Origin: Loigolactobacillus jiayinensis
Lineage (GTDB): Bacteria > Bacillota > Bacilli > Lactobacillales > Lactobacillaceae
Direction of reading: 5' to 3'
NCBI RefSeq assembly: GCF_003946445.1
Contig: NZ_RHOF01000004.1
Location: forward strand, 32,477-96,476
DNA: 64,000 bases
The position numbers and the translations under genes are program-made. The notes beneath the pieces were generated by a model. That model saw nothing but the letters and a program-made list of their open reading frames with translations. It did not search any database and was not told where the DNA came from. This document shows, in pieces, positions 8,693 to 16,590 of the stretch; the stretch's first letter is position 1, and each line of letters begins with the position of its first letter.

Positions 8693-8814
8693 AGAGTGGT
8701 TGAAAAAGTGCTCAGCGGCTGAGCATTAGCGTAATAAAGCGATAAGAGACACGCAGTGGATCGTTCGATTTATGTAGCTAAGCGCAGGCCGCTACTTTTT
8801 CAACCACGTTTCCG
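8693..8814 (+). repeat. 122-bp structured element, full copy 1
   Basis: Outer arms GTGGTTGAAAAAGT (8696-8709) and ACTTTTTCAACCAC (8794-8807) are perfectly complementary (14 bp). After an unpaired GCTC on the left, a second helix pairs AGCGGC with GCCGCT. The interior carries GAGCATTAGC and CACGCAGTG, and the unit ends CACGTTTCCG. It aligns without gaps to copies at 22776 and 22901. Noncoding, in the gap between gnd and the Fic gene. Confidence 0.85.
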
Positions 8815-8816
8815 CC

Positions 8817-8843
8817 AAAGTGCTCAGCGGCTGAGCATTAGCA
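8817..8843 (+). repeat. Truncated 122-bp-family element
   Basis: A 25-base stretch from AAAGTGCTCAGC to GAGCATTAGC is identical to bases within the left third of the element at 8693-8814. The rest is missing. It directly follows that copy. Confidence 0.75.
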
Positions 8844-8942
8844 AAATGGTTCAGCTACCAAGCTAACATTAACTTAGCTAGCGCCAATGATCTAAATTCA
8901 GTATACTATAGAAAATGACCACTTATAAATGGGGTGAAATCA

Positions 8943-9743
8943 ATGCAGAAATTAACTGAATTGCTAGTTACGATCACCAAGTTAAAAACGCAAATCGATC
9001 ATTATCGACCGCTATCTAAAGCTCAAGTTATTCAACTTGAAAAAAATATTCGCATCGAACACGTATGGTCCTCCAGTACGATTGAAGGCAATCAGCTAAA
9101 TCAGTTTGAGACTGCTTCGATTCTTAATAAGGGCCTGACGATCCATGGTGCTGCCGTCAAAGATATTCTTGAAGTGCTAGATCTTAATCAAGCTTACGAA
9201 TATATGCTAGACCTAGCCAAACGTCAGCAACCCTTGACCCAAACAATCATTCGCGATTTGAATCGCTTAGCCACGCTACAAACTGCTGAAAACAGAGCTG
9301 ATGCTGGTGTTTATCGGGCAATCACCGTGTGGCCAAATGGTTTAGAAAATCATCCCTATGTTGATCCATTCAGTATTCGCCCCCAAATGGACGCCTTGAT
9401 CACGTGGGCTAATGAAACGCAAAAAAGCTTGCATCCCGTCATCTATGCAGCTCGCCTGCACCAGCGTTTCGTAGCGATTCATCCTTTTATTGACGGTAAC
9501 GGTCGCACCGCCCGCTTATTAATGAATCTTGCACTCACGGAAGCCGGTTATCCAGTCATTAATGTCCAGCCAGCGAAAGCCTCTCGCGACGCCTATATGC
9601 TGGCTTTAGAAAAGGCCAGAAATGGTGTGTCGGCAGATTTTGACCAACTGATTGCTCATTATATGCTCACAACGCTGCAACAGCGCCTACGCATTCTCCA
9701 GCTTAATCAGCAAAATATCGCCGATGCTGAACATGACGTTTGA
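8943..9743 (+). CDS. Fic-domain protein (class II, self-inhibited type)
   Basis: 266 residues. The Fic catalytic loop HPFIDGNGRTAR (180-191) matches HPFx[D/E]GNGR completely, so AMP transfer to a protein hydroxyl is expected. An N-terminal SSSTIEGN (43-50) matches the [S/T]xxxE[G/N] inhibitory helix, with Glu48 the residue that would block the ATP site, which marks a class II Fic protein. No antitoxin partner is adjacent, in line with in-cis inhibition. The start is ATG 8943, six bases after GGGGTG; an upstream GTG (8934) overlaps that site. Target unknown. Confidence 0.88.
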   Translation: MQKLTELLVTITKLKTQIDHYRPLSKAQVIQLEKNIRIEHVWSSSTIEGNQLNQFETASILNKGLTIHGAAVKDILEVLDLNQAYEYMLDLAKRQQPLTQTIIRDLNRLATLQTAENRADAGVYRAITVWPNGLENHPYVDPFSIRPQMDALITWANETQKSLHPVIYAARLHQRFVAIHPFIDGNGRTARLLMNLALTEAGYPVINVQPAKASRDAYMLALEKARNGVSADFDQLIAHYMLTTLQQRLRILQLNQQNIADAEHDV

Positions 9744-9848
9744 ACCCAGCGGCGCTAAACGCTGCCCTCACTGCATAAAAGTTTATCTTTAAAAATGACT
9801 ACTTTCAGACCGCCACACCTACTTCACATCCCCTAATTTAGCGTAAAC

Positions 9849-9883
9849 AAAAAGCATTAGCGCCATGGCCGCTAATGCTTTTT
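9849..9883 (-). terminator. Terminator of the yceD-rpmF operon
   Basis: Perfect 14-base arms (AAAAAGCATTAGCG and its complement) with a short loop, directly after rpmF. T runs on both strands suggest that it may also stop readthrough from the Fic gene. Confidence 0.85.
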
Positions 9884-9894
9884 AAACAGGTCTA

Positions 9895-10083
9895 TTAGTC
9901 TGCACTCTTACCTGTTGTAATAACTTGTTTGCCATCATAAAAGCCACAGCTTGGGCATACGTGATGAGATACACGCAATTCGCCACAATTAGGGCATGCG
10001 CTTAAGTTAGGCATTGCTAATTTAATGTGTCCGCGACGCATACGTTTCTTCGTCTTGGAAGTCTTTCTTTTTGGTACTGCCAT
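9895..10083 (-). CDS. rpmF: 50S ribosomal protein L32
   Basis: 62 residues, starting [19 protein letters not shown] as in bacterial L32. Four cysteines in [18 protein letters not shown] (residues 31-48) make this the zinc-binding (C+) form. It lies 36 bases downstream of the yceD-like gene, a pairing conserved across bacteria, with AAGGAGGTGG before ATG 10083. Confidence 0.97.
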   Translation of the reverse strand: MAVPKRKTSKTKKRMRRGHIKLAMPNLSACPNCGELRVSHHVCPSCGFYDGKQVITTGKSAD

Positions 10084-10119
10084 TAAATTCCACCTCCTTA
10101 AAATATTTATCGTTTCACA

Positions 10120-10674
10120 TTACTTATCGGTTGATTCATCGAATAAACCTTTTAGTTGCGCAAAACGTGGATCACCTTGTTGTTTACGCGCTTCCAGTAA
10201 CTGGTCGTAATCATCCTCAGAGATGACCTCCCAATCGTTACCTTTAGGCATATCTGCTTCGTCCTCACGTTCATGAGGCGTCAGCACCTGCATCGGGACA
10301 TTCAGCAAGATATTATCCACCACCGCTGAATCAAGGTCAAGGGTCTCGTTTTCTAAAACGATCACGGTGTCCGCTTGATCTTCCTCCGCTAACTTACGCT
10401 GGTCGGCTGGCACGTAGATTTCAGTAAATTCAAAATCTAATGGCAGCGCAACTGGCTTCAATGAGCGAGTTGACGGTAGTGTCAACGTTCCCGTTACCAC
10501 AACGTGCGCCGTGATCGTGCTCTGATCTAGTGAAACTAAACCAGAAACCGCGATCGGACTGACGTCAATAATTTGTGGATCACGCTTCAGCAAATCTGCC
10601 TTCAAATCAAGCGTGTCCGCAAGTGGCAAAGGCTCTTGCTGATACTTTTCTAATTCAAGTAAAGACCATTTCAT
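10120..10674 (-). CDS. YceD/DUF177 family protein
   Basis: 184 residues. It lacks catalytic motifs and shows the DUF177 pattern: a mid-protein LPSTRSLKPVALPLDFEFTEIY strand region and an acidic C-terminal part with NEDEADMPKGNDWEVISEDDYD-like composition (near 140-165). The family is almost always linked to rpmF; in several bacteria and plants it affects 23S rRNA processing or L32 supply. It is first gene of a two-gene operon with a consensus promoter 30 bases upstream. Confidence 0.88.
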   Translation of the reverse strand: MKWSLLELEKYQQEPLPLADTLDLKADLLKRDPQIIDVSPIAVSGLVSLDQSTITAHVVVTGTLTLPSTRSLKPVALPLDFEFTEIYVPADQRKLAEEDQADTVIVLENETLDLDSAVVDNILLNVPMQVLTPHEREDEADMPKGNDWEVISEDDYDQLLEARKQQGDPRFAQLKGLFDESTDK

Positions 10675-10703
10675 TGAAGTTTCCTCCTAATGCAACGAGA
10701 ATA

Positions 10704-10732
10704 ATTATAACTTTCCAGAAAATCTTTGTCAA
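10704..10732 (-). promoter_or_regulatory. Consensus sigma-A promoter of yceD-rpmF
   Basis: TTGACA (10727-10732) and TATAAT (10704-10709) on the reverse strand with a 17-base spacer: a perfect match in sequence and spacing, as expected for a ribosomal protein operon. Confidence 0.92.
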
Positions 10733-11033
10733 CCTAATTTACTTTACAGAAGTCAGCGCCGGTATCACGGTGTTTAGCGGCAAAAACAACGGCTTTCGAT
10801 TAGCTTGATCAGCAATTCAGCTGCAGGTTCGATTATAGCCGATACTGAGCCTAGTTGCTAGGGATTTGTTGGTTATTTCTGAAAAAGTTAGTAAATGGGT
10901 GCCGCTGCTGTGCAAACAGGCCCCTGTACAAAACTGTCGTTTAGACGTTTGACCGACAATTAAATTAAGTGGTCGTTGTGTACATCGTGTGAGCAAGTTA
11001 CTAATCTAGCCTGGCTACACTGATGATTAGCGT
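10733..11033. other. Intergenic region of unknown content
   Basis: About 300 bases between the yceD promoter and the terminator of the tauE-like gene. I see no gene, no clear match to the repeat families in this window, and no RNA I can name. Confidence 0.4.
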
Positions 11034-11062
11034 AAAAAAAGACCTAACGTCCAGCGTTAAGC
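11034..11062 (-). terminator. Terminator of the tauE-like gene
   Basis: On the reverse strand CTTAACG pairs with CGTTAGG around a 5-base loop (one G-T pair), followed closely by TCTTTTTTT. Confidence 0.65.
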
Positions 11063-11148
11063 CTCATTAATATGCTTACAGTCAAAAGAATACCGCTTAG
11101 TTGCCTCATCTGGCATCCAACTGAACGCAAGCTTACCATTAGACCACA

Positions 11149-11931
11149 TCAGATAAATAATCTAATACCGTTATACGTATTGATCAAAATAACCACTAAA
11201 AGCATCCCTTGAAATACTAGCGTCACTTTATCATCTGACAATATTTTGCTAAATAGTGAGCCAACGTAACCCCCGAGCAGCGCGGCTGGAATGATAAACC
11301 AGAGCAACTCTAAATTGATCAGACTTAATTCATCAGAGACAATCAGGCTAACCAATTTTGAACCTTGGGAAAAGAAAATCGTACACAATGAATACAGCGT
11401 TGCTTCCTTGATCGGCAAGCCAAACATCAGCATTAATAACGCTACATTAATTGGTCCACCGCCGATGCCGAGAAAACTAGCAAAACCACCTAAAAGTAAG
11501 CCGCAGCCTAAAGACCAGTACCAACCGGTAAGTTGCCAACTACGCCAGCCATAGCGTGTGCTAAAAAAAGCAAATAAAATGGTGATGATCGTTATGCTGA
11601 TTTGCACACTCAACACATTTTTTTCAACAGTTACGCGCAACAGAACAGTTAATAAATTTTTACCAGCTATACCACCAATAATAGCGCCAACTGCGAGCCA
11701 AGAAATGAAGCTGCCTTTTAATTTAACACCATTTTGGCGTTGCTTGATCGTGGCTGTGATCGACATGACAAAAACGGCTACTGCAGAATAAAAGGAGATT
11801 GCGGCGACACTATCCACGCCGATGAGATCAAAAATTGGTTTGATCAGGACACCACCACCCATGCCGGAAATGGCGCCTAAAGAATTAGCGACAATGATCA
11901 CCAGAAAATAAATAATACCTAGTAGTGGCAT
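11149..11931 (-). CDS. TauE/SafE-family membrane exporter
   Basis: 260 residues, almost entirely hydrophobic, with about eight membrane segments. It has the two internal Gly-rich repeats of the family: NSLGAISGMGGGVLIKP (16-33) and FASFLGIGGGPINVALL (150-167). The family (formerly DUF81) exports sulfite, sulfonates or other small anions; the substrate is unknown here. It starts at ATG 11931 after GGAGGTGAACGA. It is the same direction as the murQ operon but 220 bases downstream, so probably a separate unit. Confidence 0.85.
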   Translation of the reverse strand: MPLLGIIYFLVIIVANSLGAISGMGGGVLIKPIFDLIGVDSVAAISFYSAVAVFVMSITATIKQRQNGVKLKGSFISWLAVGAIIGGIAGKNLLTVLLRVTVEKNVLSVQISITIITILFAFFSTRYGWRSWQLTGWYWSLGCGLLLGGFASFLGIGGGPINVALLMLMFGLPIKEATLYSLCTIFFSQGSKLVSLIVSDELSLINLELLWFIIPAALLGGYVGSLFSKILSDDKVTLVFQGMLLVVILINTYNGIRLFI

Positions 11932-12152
11932 TCGTTCACCTCCAAATAGCGTTACCGTGCCGAGTGAAATTACGCTCCAGTACCTTTTATTTGAACCTTA
12001 GCGTTAGAATGCTATTAAAAAAAGCTGCTTCACCAATCCGGCTTGCTTAAATTCAGCAATCAAGCCGCTATGATTTCACAGCTAAGCGGTGTGCGGCCGC
12101 CGTTACACCACTAATTGTGCGGTGAAAAAGCACTTTTCCACGATGTGCTAGG

Positions 12153-13034
12153 TCAAATAATGTTTCCTACGCGGTTGTCATTAGCCGCCAACAATTTGAG
12201 GGCAGCCGTGTAATCCTGGTTAGCTTTAGCCATCACAATTGCAGCAGCAACGTTGTTATGCGCCGCAGCCAGCAGTTGCCCTGCAGCCGCATCATCTAAT
12301 GACAAAATAGTTGCCAGAATACCGCTGGCCCGGTGGACTAATTTTTCATTAGTTGGTTGAACATTGATCATTAAATTTTCGTAGACGTAGCCCATGCGGA
12401 TCATAACGCCGGTTGACAGCATATTAAGCACCATTTTTTGTGCTGAGCCAGCCTTCATCCGTGTGGAACCAGTGACCACTTCGGGACCAACCACTGGATT
12501 GATGGCAATTTGCGCTAAATCAGTCATCTGATTGCTGGCTGTGCAAGTAATGGAAACAGTTAGCGCCCCAATTTTGTTACCATAGGTTAAGGCACTAATC
12601 GTGTATGGTGTGCGGCCACTGGCAGCTAGTGCGATAACCGTATCATTTTGATTCAGCTTAACCCGTTCAAGATCTTGCACAGCTAATTTTTTTGAATCCT
12701 CAGCCCCTTCAACTGCCGCAAACATCGCTTTTTGACCACCTGCTAGTAGTCCAAATGCGCGCTCAGGGGCAACACCATATGTCGGTGTCAATTCGATGGC
12801 ATCTAAAGCACCTAATCGTCCTGATGTGCCGGCGCCCATATAAATAATTCTGCCGCCAGTCTGGAAACGCGCGGTGATGGCTTCGATTGCTTGGCCAATT
12901 GCGTCATTTTGCGTGCTGATGGCAGTCGCAACGCTATGATCCGCTTGATTGATCAACTTAGCAATTTCAGTACCCTTTAATTGATCGATCTGCATCGTAT
13001 TAGGATTTCGTTGTTCCGTCGTTAATTTAGCCAC
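12153..13034 (-). CDS. murQ: N-acetylmuramic acid 6-phosphate etherase
   Basis: 293 residues. It cleaves the lactyl ether of MurNAc-6-phosphate to give GlcNAc-6-phosphate and D-lactate in cell-wall sugar recycling. A SIS domain holds GAGTSGRLG (67-75), followed by Glu81 in LDAIE and the VEGAED string (108-113) whose Glu corresponds to the second catalytic acid. GSTRMKAGSAQKMVLNM is the family signature in the C-terminal half. Start is GTG 13034 after GGAGGAAGG. Last gene of the PTS-MurR-MurQ operon. Slightly short for the family (about 300). Confidence 0.95.
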   Translation of the reverse strand: MAKLTTEQRNPNTMQIDQLKGTEIAKLINQADHSVATAISTQNDAIGQAIEAITARFQTGGRIIYMGAGTSGRLGALDAIELTPTYGVAPERAFGLLAGGQKAMFAAVEGAEDSKKLAVQDLERVKLNQNDTVIALAASGRTPYTISALTYGNKIGALTVSITCTASNQMTDLAQIAINPVVGPEVVTGSTRMKAGSAQKMVLNMLSTGVMIRMGYVYENLMINVQPTNEKLVHRASGILATILSLDDAAAGQLLAAAHNNVAAAIVMAKANQDYTAALKLLAANDNRVGNII

Positions 13035-13114
13035 TTGCCTTCCTCCACTCTGTTTTAATTACCGGTCTTATCCTTAAGCCGAGAAACAATTTCGTTAGAT
13101 TTAATAATGGTATC

Positions 13115-13909
13115 CTACATTTCTGGCAATTGTTTTTGAATGATACCACTGAAAAGAATATCGGTAACGATCATTGAATGAATCCGTGATGAAATCGAAG
13201 CCAGCCGGACTAAATGCTCAGTTTGTGGAATTTGTAAAGTTATATCAGTCTGCTTAGTTAGCGGTGAATCAAGATTGCTCACGATGCTGATCACCGGTGT
13301 ATTACGTTTTTGCGCTGCCTGTGCCCCAACGACTACTTCCTTAGTGATTCCTGAGTAGGAAATTGCTAAAATAACATCGTCAGCTGTACTTTGCGTGGAA
13401 AATTCTAAATTCATGTGGGCATCAGTATCATAAAAACTAGTTTTACCGTAACGATTTAACCGGTGATACAGATCATAAGCAACTAATCCGGAAGTTCCAA
13501 CCCCAAACAGATAAATGCGCTTGGCTTGGCGTAACGTGCTGATTGCCTTTGTTAATTCACCGTTATCCAGCGTTTCGTGTAGTGTTTCCGCGGCATCGCG
13601 GTACAGTTGCTGCATTTTCATGGTCAGCGTTTGTGCATCGTCCTCCGGTTTGATCACCAAATCAATTGATTGCTCATTGTGCTGAATCTGTTGTACCAAG
13701 TAAACCCGCATCTCGTCCATGCCAGCGTAACCTAATGACTGAACAAAACGAACGATTGTTGAGGCAGAAACACCCACATGCTGCTCTAACTCATGGGTGG
13801 AAGAATCAACAAACTGTTGTGGATGTTGACGCAAATAGTTAGCGATATGCTGTTGTGATTTACTCATGGTGCTATATTGTTGTTCAATTCGATCAAATAA
13901 AATTGTCAT
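13115..13909 (-). CDS. MurR/RpiR-family regulator
   Basis: 264 residues: an N-terminal HTH_6 domain (about 1-77, with HELEQHVGVSASTIVRFVQSLG as recognition region) and a C-terminal sugar-phosphate-binding SIS domain (about 115-240, LFGVGTSGLVAYDLYHRL). Such proteins sense phosphosugars, MurNAc-6-P in the case of MurR. Lying inside the operon between IIB and murQ, it probably controls the operon through the palindromes at 16252-16287. The start could be ATG 13909 or the GTG three bases upstream; the ribosome site is close to both. Confidence 0.9.
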   Translation of the reverse strand: MTILFDRIEQQYSTMSKSQQHIANYLRQHPQQFVDSSTHELEQHVGVSASTIVRFVQSLGYAGMDEMRVYLVQQIQHNEQSIDLVIKPEDDAQTLTMKMQQLYRDAAETLHETLDNGELTKAISTLRQAKRIYLFGVGTSGLVAYDLYHRLNRYGKTSFYDTDAHMNLEFSTQSTADDVILAISYSGITKEVVVGAQAAQKRNTPVISIVSNLDSPLTKQTDITLQIPQTEHLVRLASISSRIHSMIVTDILFSGIIQKQLPEM

Positions 13910-13993
13910 CACCTACTTTATTTTTACGGTTGTTTATTAGCTCGCAGCCACTAATATGCTTGCAACTATTTCATTAAAAACTTAAGTTGCCAA

Positions 13994-14470
13994 TTATTTA
14001 ATAAAGGTCGTGATCAACGCATCGCTTTCTGTCGGTACCATTTGCGCTGTCACCTTAACCCCTTGCTCGATCATCAGCTTAACATCCGCAATATCTTGCT
14101 CATTTAAATAAACGGACGCCTTAATTTGTTTAGTGCCTTCATGCGGCGCAATGTTACCGACATTAACTTGCTCTGTTTTGATGCCACCCGCAATCAAAGC
14201 CGCCATATCTTGAATATTTTGTGTGAGTAAAAAGATTTTTTCATCAGCGTAACGCCCCTGTGAAAAAGTATAGATTGCCCGCCGCACTGACATGATCGTC
14301 AGCTTAATGCCTTGAGGTCGCGCCATTTTTAAAACGCCGATCTGCATGTCGTCTTTAACGGCTTTATCGTTAACGACCACGATTCGTTCCGCACCACTTA
14401 ACCGCGTCCAAACCGTTGCCACCTGACCATGAATCAGCCGTTCATCTATTCGTGCATGAATAATTGCCAT
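13994..14470 (-). CDS. PTS mannose/sorbose-family IIB component
   Basis: 158 residues. The N-terminal ARIDERLIHGQVATVW is the IIB signature, with the phosphorylated His14. IIB accepts phosphate from IIA and passes it to the sugar during import through IIC-IID. Start at ATG 14470 after GGGAGGAA. Third gene of the operon after IIC and IID. No IIA domain is fused to it, and no separate IIA gene is nearby. Confidence 0.93.
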   Translation of the reverse strand: MAIIHARIDERLIHGQVATVWTRLSGAERIVVVNDKAVKDDMQIGVLKMARPQGIKLTIMSVRRAIYTFSQGRYADEKIFLLTQNIQDMAALIAGGIKTEQVNVGNIAPHEGTKQIKASVYLNEQDIADVKLMIEQGVKVTAQMVPTESDALITTFIK

Positions 14471-14529
14471 AAAATATTCCTCCCTTGCTGCTGGATAATA
14501 GCTTGAACTGCCTATTAGAACCCAGTGCT

Positions 14530-15345
14530 TTAGAACAAGCTACCAATTGCACCGAAAATGTTGTCTAGATTACCAAGCAACATCCCCAAACCGATCAAAA
14601 CAAAAATCAATTTAGTTGAGTTCATTTTCTTCTTACCTAACAGCCAATATGACACCATGACAATCGAAAGGGGAATTAAGGCTGGCATGATTTGATCTAA
14701 CATATCCTGCACGTTCAATGTGACCTTACCCATTTGATATTTCAAATCTAAAGTATAGGTGATAACTGCTGGAATCAAGGCACCAACAACCGTCAAACCT
14801 AAGATTGCAGCAGCATTCGTCAAAGTCTTCATACGATCCGCGAAGTCAGTGGCCAATCGTGCCCCTTGCTTATAACCAACGTCAGTGAACCAATACCGGA
14901 CAGCCAGAATCGCGATTCCGGCAACAACAGGGATAAATAACCCAACTGCGGAACCAGATTGTGCCATATAAGCCGCAATGGAAAAAATAATTGTTCGGAA
15001 AATAGCTAGAAATAGTGTGTCACCAACCCCAGCTAACGGACCCATTAACCCCGTTTTTAATCCGACGATGGCTTCCGCATCCTTCATACCAGTTTTTTCT
15101 TCCATCCCAATATCAGCGCCAATAATCAAATGTGACATTGGCTGACTCGTATTAAAATAACCTAAATGTGTTTTCAAAGCAGTCTTCATATCTTCTGGCT
15201 TATCTTTATACAGCTTCTTGATCACGGGCATCATGACCCACGAATAACCGAGGCCTTGCATCCGCTCGTAGTTCCAGCCCCATTGCAAGCCGAAAAGATT
15301 ACGCCAATAAACCTTTTTGATGTCTTTTTTATCTAATTTAGTCAT
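14530..15345 (-). CDS. PTS mannose/sorbose-family IID component
   Basis: 271 residues from ATG 15345 (MTKLDKKDIKKVYWRN). Family strings include QWGWNYERMQGLGY (25-38) and LMGPLAGVGDTLFLAIFR (about 112-130), with a C-terminal hydrophobic hairpin. IID works with IIC as the membrane channel of this PTS class. The start overlaps the end of IIC by 8 bases and its ribosome site GAGGTGGAATTC lies within the IIC reading frame, so the two are coupled. An upstream in-frame extension into IIC is not needed. Confidence 0.93.
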   Translation of the reverse strand: MTKLDKKDIKKVYWRNLFGLQWGWNYERMQGLGYSWVMMPVIKKLYKDKPEDMKTALKTHLGYFNTSQPMSHLIIGADIGMEEKTGMKDAEAIVGLKTGLMGPLAGVGDTLFLAIFRTIIFSIAAYMAQSGSAVGLFIPVVAGIAILAVRYWFTDVGYKQGARLATDFADRMKTLTNAAAILGLTVVGALIPAVITYTLDLKYQMGKVTLNVQDMLDQIMPALIPLSIVMVSYWLLGKKKMNSTKLIFVLIGLGMLLGNLDNIFGAIGSLF

Positions 15346-16177
15346 TGAATTCCACCTCTTCTTCCGCGTATAGATCAGTCGAGTCTGGGTCGGTCGCCGC
15401 TGGTGCTGGCTTGGTATTTTGTGAACCACTGGTTGGCGCTGATGGCTTAGTACCAAACATCAAGTACAACCCAGCCATTGCTAAACCAATTAAAGCAACA
15501 CCCAAAATTGAAAATGATTTACTGAAGTAAGCCATTAGAACAAAACCAATAATGAAAAACGGCCAGTAGTTTTTAAGTGGTAGATAACGCATCAAAATCG
15601 CGATCCCCATTGCTGGCAAGATCATCCCTGCTGATTCAAGCCCTTGCATAAACCACTGTGGAATAAAGTTATTGATCGCAGTGACTACGCTTTGACCGAA
15701 AACAAGGCCCACAATCACCGGCACCGCACGTGATAACACCCAAGGAATCATCCCATAAATATTTTGCCGCTCAACTCCACGGTAGTTTCCTTCATTCGCA
15801 AATTTATCCGCCCGATGTTGGAAGAAAGTGTTGCTCATCCGCGCTAAAATATCTAATTGAGTCATCAATAACCCGATTGGTACAGCTAAACCAATTCCGT
15901 AAGCCACACCTTTACTCGCAATAATTGCATAAGCAGTTCCCATAACTGATCCTGTTAAAAAATCAGGTACGGTGGCGCCACCATATGTGGCTACCCCTAA
16001 AGTCATCAATTGTAAGGTTGCACCAACCGCCAACCCTGTTGTTAAGTCACCCATAATTAATCCAGTAATAGCGCCGCCAAATAACGGTGAATAAGGCCCT
16101 AATTGCATTGATATTTGGTCAAGGACAGCAATGGTAACATAAAGCGTTAATAAGATAATCGTTGTAACAGATACCAT
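15338..16177 (-). CDS. PTS mannose/sorbose-family IIC component
   Basis: 279 residues, mostly membrane helices, with the IIC signature GAITGLIMGDLTTGLAVGATLQL (in part, about 35-57) and GGATVPDFLTGSVMGTAYAI. The C-terminus is a Pro/Ala/Asp-rich cytoplasmic tail (about 245-279). First gene of the operon, ATG 16177 after AGGAGGTAG. With murQ and murR downstream, the likely cargo is MurNAc or a related amino sugar; this is inference from context, because the family usually carries mannose, fructose, sorbose or GlcNAc-type sugars. Confidence 0.93.
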   Translation of the reverse strand: MVSVTTIILLTLYVTIAVLDQISMQLGPYSPLFGGAITGLIMGDLTTGLAVGATLQLMTLGVATYGGATVPDFLTGSVMGTAYAIIASKGVAYGIGLAVPIGLLMTQLDILARMSNTFFQHRADKFANEGNYRGVERQNIYGMIPWVLSRAVPVIVGLVFGQSVVTAINNFIPQWFMQGLESAGMILPAMGIAILMRYLPLKNYWPFFIIGFVLMAYFSKSFSILGVALIGLAMAGLYLMFGTKPSAPTSGSQNTKPAPAATDPDSTDLYAEEEVEFND

Positions 16178-16197
16178 AATTTCTACCTCCTGTCGTT

Positions 16198-16211
16198 TGT
16201 TTACGCTTACA
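16198..16211 (-). promoter_or_regulatory. cre box (CcpA site) of the PTS-murQ operon
   Basis: TGTAAGCGTAAACA on the reverse strand fits the cre consensus TGWAARCGYTWNCW at nearly every position. It abuts the -10 box (16211-16216), covering the transcription start, which would give catabolite repression. Confidence 0.75.
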
Positions 16212-16239
16212 ATGTATCATGCCGTCTCAATTTTTGCAA
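16211..16239 (-). promoter_or_regulatory. Promoter of the PTS-murR-murQ operon
   Basis: TTGCAA (16234-16239) and TACATT (16211-16216) on the reverse strand, 17-base spacer, about 35 bases upstream of the IIC start. Confidence 0.75.
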
Positions 16240-16251
16240 TAATTTTTCTTT

Positions 16252-16287
16252 TTATTTTAAAATAATATATATTAACGAAAAATCGTT
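16252..16287. promoter_or_regulatory. Palindromes upstream of the PTS-murQ promoter (candidate MurR operator)
   Basis: Two palindromes stand next to each other just upstream of the -35 box: TTATTTTAAAATAA (16252-16265, perfect) and AACGA-AAAA-TCGTT (16274-16287). RpiR-type regulators bind such symmetric sites. Which one, if either, is used cannot be told from sequence. Confidence 0.4.
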
Positions 16288-16357
16288 GCAAAAATTTGTA
16301 CTTAGTAATCAGTGCGTCATGCTGATTACTGGACCGAATATTGATTCTACCAATGTA

Positions 16358-16407
16358 TAAAAAAAGCCAAATATCGCGGTACCGCAACCGGCTGCCACGA
16401 TATTTGA
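16358..16407 (-). terminator. Possible intrinsic terminator
   Basis: On the reverse strand CAAATATCG (16398-16406) and CGATATTTG (16368-16376) pair perfectly with a 21-base loop, followed by GC and seven T residues. It lies between the cytochrome b5 gene and the PTS promoter and would stop readthrough into the PTS operon. Confidence 0.55.
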
Positions 16408-16540
16408 CAAAATGTACTGACATAAATTAACTGATTCAAGCACATAAACTGCAAAAAAAGTAGGAAAACCGACAACAATTTTGCCACCTTTTATATCAAA
16501 TCTGCAACTGTTTTACGGCCCTTAGCAGATAATATGCACC

Positions 16541-16588
16541 AAAAAAGAAGGCTACAACATAAGTGAAATTATGTTGTAACCTTCTTTG
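16541..16588 (-). terminator. Terminator of the cytochrome b5-like gene
   Basis: Long hairpin with arms AAGAAGG / CCTTCTT and ACAACATAA / TTATGTTGT, directly after the stop codon at 16591, with T run on the reverse strand. Confidence 0.85.
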
Positions 16589-16590
16589 CC

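Noticed and set aside
9849..9883. GCATTAGCG in the rpmF terminator as a possible fragment of the 122-bp element core
   Set aside because: It is part of a perfect terminator stem and shares only about 9 bases with the element, with none of the flanking features.
10733..11148. Possible tRNA or small RNA gene in the long gap before the tauE-like gene
   Set aside because: No cloverleaf, no CCA end, and no T-loop sequence; only the tauE-side terminator and the yceD promoter at its edges could be supported.
16217..16540. Reverse-strand open frames between the PTS promoter and the cytochrome b5 gene, one ending ...SNIVAAGCGTAIFGFF..VISMTH
   Set aside because: Hydrophobic and protein-like, but there is no ATG or ribosome site in a useful place and a terminator-like hairpin falls in the middle of the frame. 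The other frame runs over the PTS promoter.
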